Shown here: one piece after another, positions 33,039-42,041 of the stretch
How positions within the stretch are numbered: position 1 is the stretch's first letter
How the letters are laid out: each line of letters starts with the position of its first letter
Assembly (NCBI GenBank): GCA_009780185.1
Contig: WRAN01000004.1
Span: 1 to 64,000, forward strand
Direction: 5' to 3'
Source of the DNA: Defluviitaleaceae bacterium
GTDB lineage: Bacteria > Bacillota > Clostridia > Lachnospirales > WQUN01
Length of the DNA: 64,000 nt
The notes under the pieces: model-generated
Told to the model about the DNA's origin: nothing
Seen by the model: only the letters and a program-made list of their open reading frames with translations
The model's database searches: none
Position numbers and translations under genes: made by a program

Positions 33039-33824
33039 ATGGATTACACAGATTTTGATAACGCGGTGCCTCGTATTGATTATCTAATATATCGAAACAA
33101 CACCCCCAATTGGAGAATAGAGCCGTCTGTTACAGACTTTGTAGATATGACTTATGTTGTAGGGGGTAATGCGGTATATGTCATTAATGGCAAGGAAATC
33201 ACTGTAAAAGAAGGGGATTTGCTTTGCGTCCCAAGTGGTACAAATCGGTCAGCCATAAGCTACGCGGCTGGGACCTTTGAGTGTTATGCAATCAATTTTA
33301 ATATGTATAATTTTAATAACGAGCAAGTGGCTGTGCCTTTGCCATTGGTTTCTTCTGTTGGGGTGAATGAAGGGATTATTTCCCTTTACAAAAGGCTTAA
33401 TGAAAACTGGTTGCGGCGCAGACCTGGTTATGTAATGCGAGGCTGCGCTCATTTTATGCTTATTTTGCAGCGTTTCTTGGAAATGCTTATATATGATGTA
33501 GATACCTATCAGTTTGACCGCAGGATAAAAACGGCAATCCGCTTTATTACAGACAACTATGCGGAATCTATAAGTATAACTGACGCGGCAAAACAGGTTC
33601 ATCTTACTCCCAACTATCTTGGTATATTATTTAAACAAGAAACCGGGGTAACATTTCGGGATTACTTAAACACAATACGTCTCAACCAAGCAGAGGATAT
33701 GCTGCGGGCGGGGGAGGGTAGTATCACGGATATCGCCCAAAAATGCGGGTTTAAGGATGTATTTTACTTTAGCCGATTGTTTAAAAAGTATAAGGGTGTT
33801 GCGCCTTCGTGTGTGCAGGGATAG
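33039..33824 (+). CDS. AraC-family transcription regulator
   Basis: The product has 261 residues. An N-terminal cupin-like sensor (about 20-150) includes GNAVYVINGKEITVKEGDLL. The C-terminal AraC helix-turn-helix pair (160-258) has ITDAAKQVHLTPNYLGILFKQ and ITDIAQKCGFKDVFYFSRLF. It is divergent from alpha-glucuronidase with overlapping promoters. It probably responds to a xylan-derived sugar acid; that is inference from the neighbour. Confidence 0.88.
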   Translation: MDYTDFDNAVPRIDYLIYRNNTPNWRIEPSVTDFVDMTYVVGGNAVYVINGKEITVKEGDLLCVPSGTNRSAISYAAGTFECYAINFNMYNFNNEQVAVPLPLVSSVGVNEGIISLYKRLNENWLRRRPGYVMRGCAHFMLILQRFLEMLIYDVDTYQFDRRIKTAIRFITDNYAESISITDAAKQVHLTPNYLGILFKQETGVTFRDYLNTIRLNQAEDMLRAGEGSITDIAQKCGFKDVFYFSRLFKKYKGVAPSCVQG

Positions 33825-33835
33825 AACTAGAAGAA

Positions 33836-33915
33836 AAACGCTTCTCGCCAATGAAAAGATGTTGGCAAGAAGCGTCTTTAGTAATCCACTTGAAACGCTT
33901 GTGTCGCGTTTCAAG
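33836..33915. terminator. Two hairpins between convergent genes
   Basis: The first pairs ACGCTTCT and GCCAA with TTGGC and AGAAGCGT (33838-33875) and is followed by TCTTT. The second is a perfect 10-base stem CTTGAAACGC/GCGTTTCAAG (33889-33898 and 33906-33915). Together they lie between the end of the AraC gene and the end of the BofC-like gene. Confidence 0.65.
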
Positions 33916-33954
33916 CCGCCGCTCTGTCAGACAGGTTTTAATTTGGAATCGGTA

Positions 33955-34392
33955 TTAACTGCCATAATCTTGTAAAATACGTGCCAGTGCTTCATCGGTG
34001 TATACTCGTATGCCTACAACTAGCTGCTCAAGCTCTTCAGGGGCTAGTGCACCTACTTGAGTGCTGGTCATTTCTACAGCGCCGCCTGGATGATGTACTA
34101 CTAGGTATCCGTCCATGGTAGAAACAACATATAAATATTCCTGTGTAGCCTCGTCGGCTTCCGGTGTAGACTCTGGTTCTTCAATAATTGGGATACTGAT
34201 GTCTGAGTGGATTACTGTATCCGGGCCATTGTACTGATTTGGTGTTTCAGCATAAGCTAGGTAATAATCCCCCGAACCAAAGAATACGTATCCAATTGCA
34301 AACCCCATAAAAACAGAGGCTGTACAGGCCAGCATACAAACGATTGTGGGGATTTTATCCAGAAATAGGGCTTTATTAATTTTCCTAAGCAT
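33955..34392 (-). CDS. Membrane-anchored protein with BofC-like C-terminal domain
   Basis: The product has 145 residues. One membrane helix (about 15-38) is followed by an acidic linker and a domain (85-145) with YVVSTMDGYLVVHHPGG, a middle LAPEELEQLVVGIRVYTDE and the end LARILQDYGS. This follows the BofC C-terminal pattern (GIRVxxxEELxxxLEDYxS). In Bacillus BofC takes part in sporulation signalling from the forespore. Many Clostridia carry this domain in an unrelated gene next to rsfS, as here. Confidence 0.6.
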   Translation of the reverse strand: MLRKINKALFLDKIPTIVCMLACTASVFMGFAIGYVFFGSGDYYLAYAETPNQYNGPDTVIHSDISIPIIEEPESTPEADEATQEYLYVVSTMDGYLVVHHPGGAVEMTSTQVGALAPEELEQLVVGIRVYTDEALARILQDYGS

Positions 34393-34435
34393 TATCTCAC
34401 TCCTTTATCAGGAGTGTTGACATATACTGGGATAT

Positions 34436-34777
34436 TTATACCATTTGGGCGTCGCCCCAAACTCGTTCAAGTTTGTAAAAATCACGACTTTCTTTGTCAA
34501 ACAGGTGGACAATCACCGCACCAAAATCCAAGAGTACCCATTGTCCGGCTCTTATGCCTTCTATGTGGTGTAATGGGATGTTATTTTTTTTCATGATTTC
34601 CTCAGTCGTATCCGCAAGGGCTTGAAGCTGTGGGGCACTTGCTCCTGTGGCAATTACAAAAAAGTCTGCTATTGTGCTGACATTTCGCAAGTCCATCACC
34701 ATGATGTCTTGACCAAATTTTTGATCTAGGGCTTCTTTAAGCTCTTGTACTGCTTTGAACTCTTTATTGTTATCCAT
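34436..34777 (-). CDS. rsfS: Ribosome silencing factor
   Basis: The product has 113 residues of the RsfS/YbeB/Iojap family. MVMDLRNVSTIADFFVIATG near residue 30 and WVLLDFGAVIVHLFDKESRDFY near the end are typical. It blocks joining of the two ribosomal subunits by binding uL14. It follows the NadD-YqeK gene by 27 bases, an order that is widely conserved in Bacillota. Confidence 0.94.
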   Translation of the reverse strand: MDNNKEFKAVQELKEALDQKFGQDIMVMDLRNVSTIADFFVIATGASAPQLQALADTTEEIMKKNNIPLHHIEGIRAGQWVLLDFGAVIVHLFDKESRDFYKLERVWGDAQMV

Positions 34778-34804
34778 AGGTTCCTCCTTAGGCGGGAAGC
34801 CTTC

Positions 34805-36049
34805 TTATTTCTGTTTTTTTAATGTTTTTAGTGCCGCGAGGCTCCATGGATGTATGGGCTGGCGGTCTGATTTCTTTTCCTTTATTGTGGCTTTAATGCC
34901 TAATATTAGGGCTTCGTTTATATTTATCAGGGATAGCTCCCGCATTTCTTTTAGCGGACCCCAATTGTCTCTCCCCGGCTCTATAAAATCTGCCAACATT
35001 ATAACTTTATCCAACATGGTCATGGTTTTATACCCGGTTGTGTGATAGCGAATGGCTTGTAGTATTTCTTCATCGTCTATTAAAAAGTCACGCCTGGCGG
35101 ACTCTGCGCCTAGCAAAGAGTGGGCTACGTCAATATTGGCTGCCAGCACCTCATCGACTTCTATGCGCCAAAGCTTACACAGTGTATGTTTTTTATGGGT
35201 GCTGTATTCCTTGGCACAGTCATGTAAGAGCGCCGCCCACCTGGCTTTTTCAATATCTAGTGAGTAGTGAGCCGCCAACCGATTAGCTTCTTCTATAACC
35301 CCCATGGTATGCTTAAATCGTTTAGGAGAAAGACGAATTCTTAGGCTTTCGGTGGCCTCTTTGAATCGCTCTCCCATTTGCGCCTTATTAAAAGGAACCT
35401 CCGATCTGTAAAGTCCATGAAAATGGGCGTAATCCTCAACCCATTTAGGCACAAGGCCTTGCACGGACTTTCCTGCTTTAAGCCGCTCCCTAATATCCGT
35501 ACTGGAAATATCCTTTAATGGAATCTCCAACCAGTGGAAGCTTCCGCCGTGAGACTCTGTAAGGATTTCAATCTGAGCCATGGCTTTAGCGCTTTCATAT
35601 CCGGGGCGAGGAACAACTATAAATTTACAGGTTTTTAGTAGTTCGTCCGCGTCCTTCCATTTTAATATATCTTCGAAAGCATCGGCGCCTATTACAAAAG
35701 ATATCTTAGCACCGTCTGGGCAAAGGGCAGTAAGCGCCCTTGCTGTATCTATTGTAAAAGAAAGCCCCGGTCTGTTAATTTCAAGGGCTGATAGATCAAA
35801 GGCTGGATGCTCACAGGCTGCTAGTGCCGCCATATGAAGGCGATGCTTTGCATGGGTAACACGCTGGTGTTCATATTTATGCGGAGGCTGGCCACAGGGC
35901 ATAAATAGTACCCGCTGGGGTTTTATTTCATTATAAACAGCCTCGGCTATGGCGATATGCCCCATATGGATTGGATCAAACGTGCCTCCCAAAACAACAA
36001 GGCTGTGGCAACGGTCTAGGTAGTCTTTTTCAACAGGTCTGTATTTCAT
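34805..36049 (-). CDS. nadD: NadD-YqeK fusion: nicotinate-nucleotide adenylyltransferase with HD hydrolase
   Basis: The product has 414 residues and two domains. The first (about 15-215) has the nucleotidyltransferase motif GGTFDPIHMGHIAIAE and the later ISSTDIRERLKAG, and makes the NAD precursor nicotinate adenine dinucleotide. The second (about 230-410) is the YqeK HD domain: HTMGVIEEANRLAA, LLHDCAKEY and ADFIEPGR, which hydrolyses diadenosine tetraphosphate in characterised members. In Bacillus these are neighbouring separate genes. No stop or frameshift separates them here. Confidence 0.92.
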   Translation of the reverse strand: MKYRPVEKDYLDRCHSLVVLGGTFDPIHMGHIAIAEAVYNEIKPQRVLFMPCGQPPHKYEHQRVTHAKHRLHMAALAACEHPAFDLSALEINRPGLSFTIDTARALTALCPDGAKISFVIGADAFEDILKWKDADELLKTCKFIVVPRPGYESAKAMAQIEILTESHGGSFHWLEIPLKDISSTDIRERLKAGKSVQGLVPKWVEDYAHFHGLYRSEVPFNKAQMGERFKEATESLRIRLSPKRFKHTMGVIEEANRLAAHYSLDIEKARWAALLHDCAKEYSTHKKHTLCKLWRIEVDEVLAANIDVAHSLLGAESARRDFLIDDEEILQAIRYHTTGYKTMTMLDKVIMLADFIEPGRDNWGPLKEMRELSLININEALILGIKATIKEKKSDRQPIHPWSLAALKTLKKQK

Positions 36050-36147
36050 CGGCTCTCATTCCCGTGTAGTTTACTTTTAGCGCCTTTATAATACAGAAAA
36101 CTAATGTAAATTAGCAAGGGGGAAGCTTTTACCCAAAAAAACTAATC

Positions 36148-37329
36148 TTACAGCAAACTGTGCAGGTCAGCATTTAGTGCTGGGTCTCGCATAACGGCAT
36201 CCAGCAATTCCTCCAGCTTATCTCCTATGGCTTTGCCGGGTGGGATTCCGACTTCTGCTAGGTCTATGCCGTTTACAGATAAATCCTTTAATGTGTAACA
36301 TTCACCTTTTTCTTGGATATCTCTGGATTCTCTACGCATGGCATCAAGTCTTTTTGCGTCATAGGGTTTAACAATCGATTGCAAGGTCAGAAGATTTTCA
36401 AAATGAGCTTGGGGCATATGTCGCAGGTATTTTTTAATTTCATAACGAAATAGCGGAATGTATGTGTGAAGGCAATTAACATACCGTGCAACCTCTGATA
36501 TGGTTTTATTGTCAAAACGTAAAGTCCGCAGCAATTTTTCACAATTGTCACCACTCCATGATAGGAATAGGGCGAGACGAAGGGGTTCACTGTCTGGGCA
36601 ATATTCCAGTTGAGAAATAATTTTATTCGTATCTCCGCCAAAGGGCTGATCTATTAGGATGTAAGGAAGTAAATCTGTGGTTTCCAGTAGCTTTACAGCC
36701 TCTATATATGGGCTGGTTAATAGCTTTACAATCTCTTCACGTATACGTTCCGCGCTAATGTTCACCAGGTTTGCGCTTTGGCTTATGATTGCGTTATGAG
36801 TTTCTTTTTCTAATGTGAACCCAAGTTGCCCGGCAAAACGCACAGCTCTTAACATTCGCAGGGCATCTTCTTTAAATCTGTCAGTGGGATTTCCCACACA
36901 GCGGATTATTTCCCGGGCAATATCTTTCTGCCCTTCATAGGGGTCGGCAAAGCCACAAGCTGGGTTATACGCAATGGCGTTCATTGTAAAGTCACGGCGG
37001 GATAAGTCTTCATATATATTGGAGGTAAAAATTACATCCTGAGGGCGGCGACTGTCTAAATATTCTCCGTCGATACGGTAAGTGGTTACTTCGTAATGCA
37101 GACGATTGATAATCACAGTAACGGTGCCATGTTTTATTCCTGTTTCCACAGTATGAGAAAATATCTCAACCACTTCATGAGGTGTTGCGGATGTGGTAAT
37201 ATCCCAGTCTTTAGGCACTACTCCACGCACAGAATCCCGGACACAGCCACCGACAATATAGGCCTCGTGACCGTGGGATTCCAACATAGAAATAATTTTA
37301 GTAACATTTGCTGGAAGTACAATTTTCAT
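36148..37329 (-). CDS. cca: CCA tRNA nucleotidyltransferase (class II)
   Basis: The product has 393 residues. YIVGGCVRDSVRGVVPKDWDI (about 20-40) holds the GGxxR and DxD motifs of class II enzymes; its parts are GGCVRD and DWDI. RRDFTMNAIAY and the RxDAxRxLRAVRF-like DALRMLRAVRFAGQLGF follow. It adds or repairs the CCA end of tRNAs. It lacks the extra HD domain of the E. coli enzyme and has the size of Bacillus Cca. It may form one transcript with the NadD-YqeK gene. Confidence 0.92.
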   Translation of the reverse strand: MKIVLPANVTKIISMLESHGHEAYIVGGCVRDSVRGVVPKDWDITTSATPHEVVEIFSHTVETGIKHGTVTVIINRLHYEVTTYRIDGEYLDSRRPQDVIFTSNIYEDLSRRDFTMNAIAYNPACGFADPYEGQKDIAREIIRCVGNPTDRFKEDALRMLRAVRFAGQLGFTLEKETHNAIISQSANLVNISAERIREEIVKLLTSPYIEAVKLLETTDLLPYILIDQPFGGDTNKIISQLEYCPDSEPLRLALFLSWSGDNCEKLLRTLRFDNKTISEVARYVNCLHTYIPLFRYEIKKYLRHMPQAHFENLLTLQSIVKPYDAKRLDAMRRESRDIQEKGECYTLKDLSVNGIDLAEVGIPPGKAIGDKLEELLDAVMRDPALNADLHSLL

Positions 37330-37345
37330 GTTGATCTCCTAATAT

Positions 37346-37415
37346 TTTTGTCCAAGAACCGCGTATTGCACGGTTCAAATTAAAGTTTTTCTTGGGCAGA
37401 GCCCCAATGTTTTGA
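37346..37415. repeat. GGGGCTCTGCCC-type repeat, family R4
   Basis: GAACCGCG...CGGTTC and TTGGGC-AGAGCCCCAA are inverted repeats. Read on the minus strand, the order TTGGGGCTCTGCCC, then AACTTTAATTTGAA, then a CGTGC hairpin, is the same as in 56092-56183. It lies between two divergent genes. Confidence 0.55.
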
Positions 37416-37432
37416 ACTCCTAGCCCTCCTGT

Positions 37433-37461
37433 TTGACACATGAGCGTATTTTCAATATTAT
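37433..37461 (+). promoter_or_regulatory. Sigma-A promoter of dapA-dapB
   Basis: TTGACA (37433-37438) and TATTAT (37456-37461) are exactly 17 bases apart. The ATG of dapA follows about 23 bases after the predicted start of transcription. The leader is too short for a lysine riboswitch. Confidence 0.8.
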
Positions 37462-37490
37462 CATGGTAATTTTTGTTGCGGGGTGATATT

Positions 37491-38378
37491 ATGTCTATTT
37501 TTACCGGGTCAGGAGTTGCGGTGTGCACTCCCTTTACTAAATCCGGAGCAGTAAACTATGAAGTTTACGAGCAATTAATTAACTTCCAGATTAAATCAGG
37601 TACAGATGCCATTATAGCTTGTGGCTCTACAGGTGAGGCAGTGACCCTCACCAATGATGAACATATAGAGGTTGTACGTCAGGCAGTAGCCTTTGTCAAA
37701 AAAAGCATACCAGTAATTGCTGGTGTCGGAGGCAATGATACCGCAAAATGTATAGAGATGGCTAAAGCCTCTATAAAAGTTGGCGCTAATGCAGTTATGT
37801 GCGTTACACCCTATTATAACAAAACTTCCCAAAAAGGGTTGGTGCAGCATTTTGGGGCCATTGCTAATGCTGTGGATGTGCCAATTGTGCTGTACAATGT
37901 CCCTGCAAGAACGGCACTTAATATGCTGCCGAAGACCTTGCACGAGCTTTCAAAGATTCCTAATATTATTGCAATAAAAGAATCTAGTGGTGACATCGTA
38001 CAAGTTGCGGAAATGGTAGAGCGTTGCGGCGATGCCATTACCTTCTACTCTGGTAATGATGACCATGTTGTCCCGGTGCTAAGCCTTGGTGGGAAAGGTG
38101 TAATTTCCACTATAGCCAATATTGCGCCAAAACAAGTCAATGACATGGTTAAGGCTTATCTCAATGGTGACCATAAAACCAGCCTTAGTTTGCAACTGGG
38201 TATGCTGCCTCTGATCCGTCAGTTATTTGCTGATGTTAACCCTATGCCTGTAAAGGCAGCATTAAGCCTGATGGGTTACGACGTAGGCGAGTGCCGCCTG
38301 CCTCTTACCACGATAGATGATGCTTTACACGCAAATCTAAAAGAAGAAATGACCCGCTACGGGCTTTTGGGTGCATAA
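37491..38378 (+). CDS. dapA: 4-hydroxy-tetrahydrodipicolinate synthase
   Basis: The product has 295 residues of the aldolase class I type. The Schiff-base Lys lies in IAIKESSGD (about 161), the catalytic Tyr in YNVPART (about 133), and GSTGEAVTLTNDEH (about 43-56) holds the Thr pair. It condenses pyruvate and aspartate semialdehyde on the way to lysine, diaminopimelate and dipicolinate of spores. The ATG at 37491 follows GGGGTGAT by 5 bases; the frame runs 6 codons further without a site. Confidence 0.95.
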   Translation: MSIFTGSGVAVCTPFTKSGAVNYEVYEQLINFQIKSGTDAIIACGSTGEAVTLTNDEHIEVVRQAVAFVKKSIPVIAGVGGNDTAKCIEMAKASIKVGANAVMCVTPYYNKTSQKGLVQHFGAIANAVDVPIVLYNVPARTALNMLPKTLHELSKIPNIIAIKESSGDIVQVAEMVERCGDAITFYSGNDDHVVPVLSLGGKGVISTIANIAPKQVNDMVKAYLNGDHKTSLSLQLGMLPLIRQLFADVNPMPVKAALSLMGYDVGECRLPLTTIDDALHANLKEEMTRYGLLGA

Positions 38379-39154
38379 TGACAAAAATTATCGTGTGCGG
38401 ATGCCTTGGGCGTTTAGGCAGCGCTGTGTGCTCTTTAGCTTTAGCTAATCCTGCTATTGAAATAGTGGCTGGAGTAGATGTAATGCCTCCTAGCGGGGGG
38501 CTTTCATATCCCGTGTGCGCAGATATAAATCAATGTCAAACCCCAGCTGATGTTATAATGTGTATTTATCGGCCATCTGCAACTGCAGATATTGAAGCAT
38601 TGCTTGATTACTCAGTAAGCAGACAGCTCCCGTTGGTGATATGCACTACGGGACTGCCTGCTGATATCTTAAAAAAAGTTCTGCAAACATCCAAAAAAGT
38701 AGCTGTATTTCAATCCGCTAACATGTCACTGGGGGTAAATCTATTAGCCAACATAATTGGCAAAGCCGCGAAACTACTCCACAATACTGGCTTTGATATT
38801 GAAATCATAGAAAAACACCACAATCAAAAACTAGATGCCCCAAGTGGTACAGCGTACCTGCTGGCAGATGCGATAGACACTGCTCTAGACGGGAAAATGC
38901 AATATGTACATGACCGTAGTCAGGTTACAGATAAGCGAAGCCGTAACGAAATAGGCCTACACGCTATAAGAGGTGGTACTATAGTAGGGGAGCATAATAT
39001 AATCTTTGCAGGCCAAGATGAAGTTATAGAATTAACACATATAGCCCAGTCGCGCGATGTATTTGCGGTTGGAGCCATAAAAGCGGCGTGTTTTATCAAA
39101 GGAAAGCCCGCTGGATACTATGGTATGCAAGATCTAATTGAGTCAATTGACTAG
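38378..39154 (+). CDS. dapB: 4-hydroxy-tetrahydrodipicolinate reductase
   Basis: The product has 258 residues. The N-terminal dinucleotide motif CGCLGRLGSAV has Leu where most proteins have Met. The active site HHNQKLDAPSGTA (about 148-160) contains the catalytic His-His and Lys. Its ATG shares one base with the stop of dapA. It makes tetrahydrodipicolinate for lysine and cell wall diaminopimelate. Confidence 0.95.
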   Translation: MTKIIVCGCLGRLGSAVCSLALANPAIEIVAGVDVMPPSGGLSYPVCADINQCQTPADVIMCIYRPSATADIEALLDYSVSRQLPLVICTTGLPADILKKVLQTSKKVAVFQSANMSLGVNLLANIIGKAAKLLHNTGFDIEIIEKHHNQKLDAPSGTAYLLADAIDTALDGKMQYVHDRSQVTDKRSRNEIGLHAIRGGTIVGEHNIIFAGQDEVIELTHIAQSRDVFAVGAIKAACFIKGKPAGYYGMQDLIESID

Positions 39155-39166
39155 GAGGAACTTTCT

Positions 39167-39196
39167 ATGAGCCGTCTAGTAATCGCCAAAACGTAA
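39167..39196 (+). CDS. Nine-codon leader frame before the kinase-like gene
   Basis: It encodes MSRLVIAKT and stops with TAA, which overlaps the ATG of the next gene by one base (TAATG). The strong site GGAGG at 39154-39158 belongs to this frame, and the next gene has none of its own, so translation is probably coupled. The first eight residues resemble the start of aspartate kinase (pattern MxxIVxKFGGTS), a gene often found after dapB. It may be a remnant of a lost lysC. That reading is speculative. Confidence 0.45.
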   Translation: MSRLVIAKT

Positions 39197-40233
39197 TGGA
39201 TTTATCTCCCTATATATTGGAAGAAGCCAAGCGCCATTCATCTGTAACTCCACAAGATATAGTTAAGCTTTGCTACCAAGCTGCCTATGGCGTGGGGCAT
39301 ATACTTAGTGATACGACAAGAGCCCTGGAATATTTTAATGATGAATTTGAATCCACCCCGGCAGATGATAAGCTCTTAGTTGAGTATATTGGGACAGATG
39401 TTTGCCGGGTGAACTTTTCTGCATGGAAAAGGTTAACACTCAATCCTACGTGGTTGTGGAATTTGTTCTTTGCGTCTATTTCCTACGAAACTAGTGGAAA
39501 TATAGATGAATATATTTTGCAAGCCGAAAAGCTGTGCAAAGATGGAAAACTTCCCTTTTCTTATTCTCAGTGGGATGATTACATCCGAGGATATAATGGA
39601 GAGATTGTAAGCCATAGCCCTGAATACCGGGAGAATGAAAAGCCTGCATACAGGATATTAACCGGTTGGTCGGTTAAATTGCTCCCTATTATTGAATCAA
39701 TAGCAGGTTGTGCCAGTGGTGTAATCGCAATTGATGGACGAGCGGCGGCTGGTAAGTCTACTCTTGCCGGATACTTAGCCGATATTATTTCTGATGGAAT
39801 TATTATTAAAATGGATGATTTTTTCTTGCCTCCAGAGCTGCGTACCCCGGAAAGATTGGCTGAACCAGGGGGCAACATACATCACGAACGCTTTTGTGAA
39901 GAAGTGTTGCCCTATATAAAAGCCGATTATGAGTTTCAATATCGCAAATTTGATTGTAGAATAATGGATTATGACGGCGTAACCGTAATACCCGCCGATT
40001 CATGGCGTATTGTAGAAGGTGTTTACAGCGGTCATCCAGTGTTTGGAGATTATGCCGATATACGTATTTTTATGGATATAGAACCTGGAGCGCAACACCA
40101 GCGTATTGAAAATCGGGACAACCCTAAAATCGCTAAGCAGTATTTCACTAAGTGGATTCCCATGGAAGAGGCCTATTTTAGGGCTTACAAAATACAGGAG
40201 GCCGCGAATCTATGCTTTACCCCCAAGAAGTAA
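39196..40233 (+). CDS. P-loop kinase-like protein (uridine kinase-like C-terminal domain)
   Basis: The product has 345 residues. The N-terminal 160 residues have no recognised domain (YQAAYGVGHILSD, FASISYETSGNIDEY). The C-terminal half has the P-loop IDGRAAAGKSTLAGYL (about 180-195), IIIKMDDFFLPPELRTPERL and a Lid-like RIENRDNPKIAKQYF, typical of uridine kinase-like phosphotransferases. The substrate cannot be read. It overlaps dnaG by 22 bases and depends on the nine-codon leader for its ribosome site. Confidence 0.75.
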   Translation: MDLSPYILEEAKRHSSVTPQDIVKLCYQAAYGVGHILSDTTRALEYFNDEFESTPADDKLLVEYIGTDVCRVNFSAWKRLTLNPTWLWNLFFASISYETSGNIDEYILQAEKLCKDGKLPFSYSQWDDYIRGYNGEIVSHSPEYRENEKPAYRILTGWSVKLLPIIESIAGCASGVIAIDGRAAAGKSTLAGYLADIISDGIIIKMDDFFLPPELRTPERLAEPGGNIHHERFCEEVLPYIKADYEFQYRKFDCRIMDYDGVTVIPADSWRIVEGVYSGHPVFGDYADIRIFMDIEPGAQHQRIENRDNPKIAKQYFTKWIPMEEAYFRAYKIQEAANLCFTPKK

Positions 40234-42041
40234 TTCAAGATGTCCGCGTTCTCAATGATATTGTTGATGTAGTAGGTTCATATGTGCAGCTAAGGCTCAA
40301 GGGAGGATCACACTTCGGCCTTTGCCCCTTTCACAGTGAAAAATCACCATCCTTTAGCGTAAGCGGCGATAAGCAGATGTTTTACTGCTTCGGCTGTCAC
40401 GCAGGAGGCAATGTAATAAGCTTTATTATGCGCCTTGAGAATATGGATTTTATAGATGCGCTTAAACTTCTTGCCGACAGGGTGCATTACAATTTACCGG
40501 ATCAGGCCGCCGCACCGGCAGCAAAAATCCAAGCCCAGGAACGGGAGCGTACTGCCGAGCTTAACAAGGATGCCGCCAGGTATTTCTATGAAGAACTACA
40601 AAAAGATTCACCAGAGGCCAAACTAGCCCGTGACTACTTAGAGAGTAGGGGGGTACATATTTCGCTACAGAAACGCTTTGGTTTAGGCCTTGCGCCTCCT
40701 GGCTGGGACGGTTTAATGAACCACCTTGAAGCATCAGGACAGGAACTCGCAACTGCTGGTTTGGCAATTCAAAGCCAGAAAAATCTCACAAGGTACTATG
40801 ACCGATTTCGTCGACGGCTAATGTTTCCCATAATAGATTCCAGTAATCGAATCGTAGGCTTTGGTGGACGCGCTTTGCCCAATGGAGAGGATGGAGAAGC
40901 AAAATATATCAACTCCCCAGATACCCCGCTTTTCAATAAAAGCCGTCAACTATATGGCCTTAATATAGCCCGAAAAACCCGTGTTAAGGAAATAATCATC
41001 GTTGAAGGGTATATGGATGTGCTGGCCCTTCACCAAGCGGGCTTTGCCAACGCCGTTGGGGTGCTGGGTACAGCCCTGACTGCGGAGCATGTACGGTTAC
41101 TAAAGCGTGCCAGCTTCGAAACTGTAACATTATTATTAGATAGTGACGAAGCCGGAACCCGAGCAGCAAAGCGCGCAATACCAGAGCTTCAAAAAGGTGG
41201 GCTTAGGGTAAAGGTCTTGCAGTTTTCTCCTGAAACCAATGCCAAAGACCCGGACGAATATTTACAGTTACACGGAAAGACTAAGTTTGGCCAACTGTTG
41301 GCATCTGCCAAAAGCCATATTGCCTTCGAGGTCGGCTTGCTCAAAAATGAATATAACCTAACTGCTGAGACAGAAACCAACCAGCGCATACGTTTTACTC
41401 AAGAAGCCGCCGCACTGATTGCAGGCCTCACAAGTGCAATAGAAACAGATGCATACGCCCAGGAGATTTCTGATGCATCGGGGATTGCTACATCAGCAAT
41501 ACTAGCTGAGGTGCATAAACAGCGCGCCTCCATGGTTCACTCAGAAGACGGACAAGCTATAATCCTGCCAACACCAAGGCGGCCAAGACCTCAAGGCACC
41601 ATAGAGGAAAAGGGCTTAAGGGAAGCTCGTAAAGGCCTTCTTAGCCTGGTACTTACGTACCCAATCGCAGCGAGAGCATTAGCTATGAGCGGCTACCTCG
41701 ACCCAGAAGAGATTGGGGACGAAACATATTCTAGGCTACTTATCTTAGCTTTTAGAAATGGCGAATCTAAAGCGGTGATGGCTCCGGCAGATATTATCGC
41801 TACATTTGAAAACTTAGAAGACCAACAAAAAACCGCTGAAATTTTCGCATCAGAAACTGTCTATAAATCAAATGCCGCCATAGAAAAAGCCCTAAATGAA
41901 ATGGCGGCAATTATAAAACAGGCATGGTTTACGATGGAAATGGAAGCTTTAATGCAAAAAAACGACCTAAAAGCCGTAAATAGCCTGTTTTTGACCAAAA
42001 GAAATACAGCATCACTGTATATAACCATGAACGATGGATAG
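40212..42041 (+). CDS. dnaG: DNA primase
   Basis: The product has 609 residues. The N-terminal zinc finger [13 protein letters not shown]...CFGC (about 39-64) is of the CHC2 type. The TOPRIM core includes [13 protein letters not shown] (about 265-277) and [18 protein letters not shown]-terminal helicase-binding domain follows. It makes RNA primers for replication. It overlaps rpoD by 8 bases; the dnaG-rpoD pair is conserved in Bacillota. Confidence 0.96.
   Translation: MLYPQEVIQDVRVLNDIVDVVGSYVQLRLKGGSHFGLCPFHSEKSPSFSVSGDKQMFYCFGCHAGGNVISFIMRLENMDFIDALKLLADRVHYNLPDQAAAPAAKIQAQERERTAELNKDAARYFYEELQKDSPEAKLARDYLESRGVHISLQKRFGLGLAPPGWDGLMNHLEASGQELATAGLAIQSQKNLTRYYDRFRRRLMFPIIDSSNRIVGFGGRALPNGEDGEAKYINSPDTPLFNKSRQLYGLNIARKTRVKEIIIVEGYMDVLALHQAGFANAVGVLGTALTAEHVRLLKRASFETVTLLLDSDEAGTRAAKRAIPELQKGGLRVKVLQFSPETNAKDPDEYLQLHGKTKFGQLLASAKSHIAFEVGLLKNEYNLTAETETNQRIRFTQEAAALIAGLTSAIETDAYAQEISDASGIATSAILAEVHKQRASMVHSEDGQAIILPTPRRPRPQGTIEEKGLREARKGLLSLVLTYPIAARALAMSGYLDPEEIGDETYSRLLILAFRNGESKAVMAPADIIATFENLEDQQKTAEIFASETVYKSNAAIEKALNEMAAIIKQAWFTMEMEALMQKNDLKAVNSLFLTKRNTASLYITMNDG

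Noticed and set aside
37462-37490. A lysine riboswitch before dapA
   Set aside because: The leader is only about 25-30 bases long after the predicted start.
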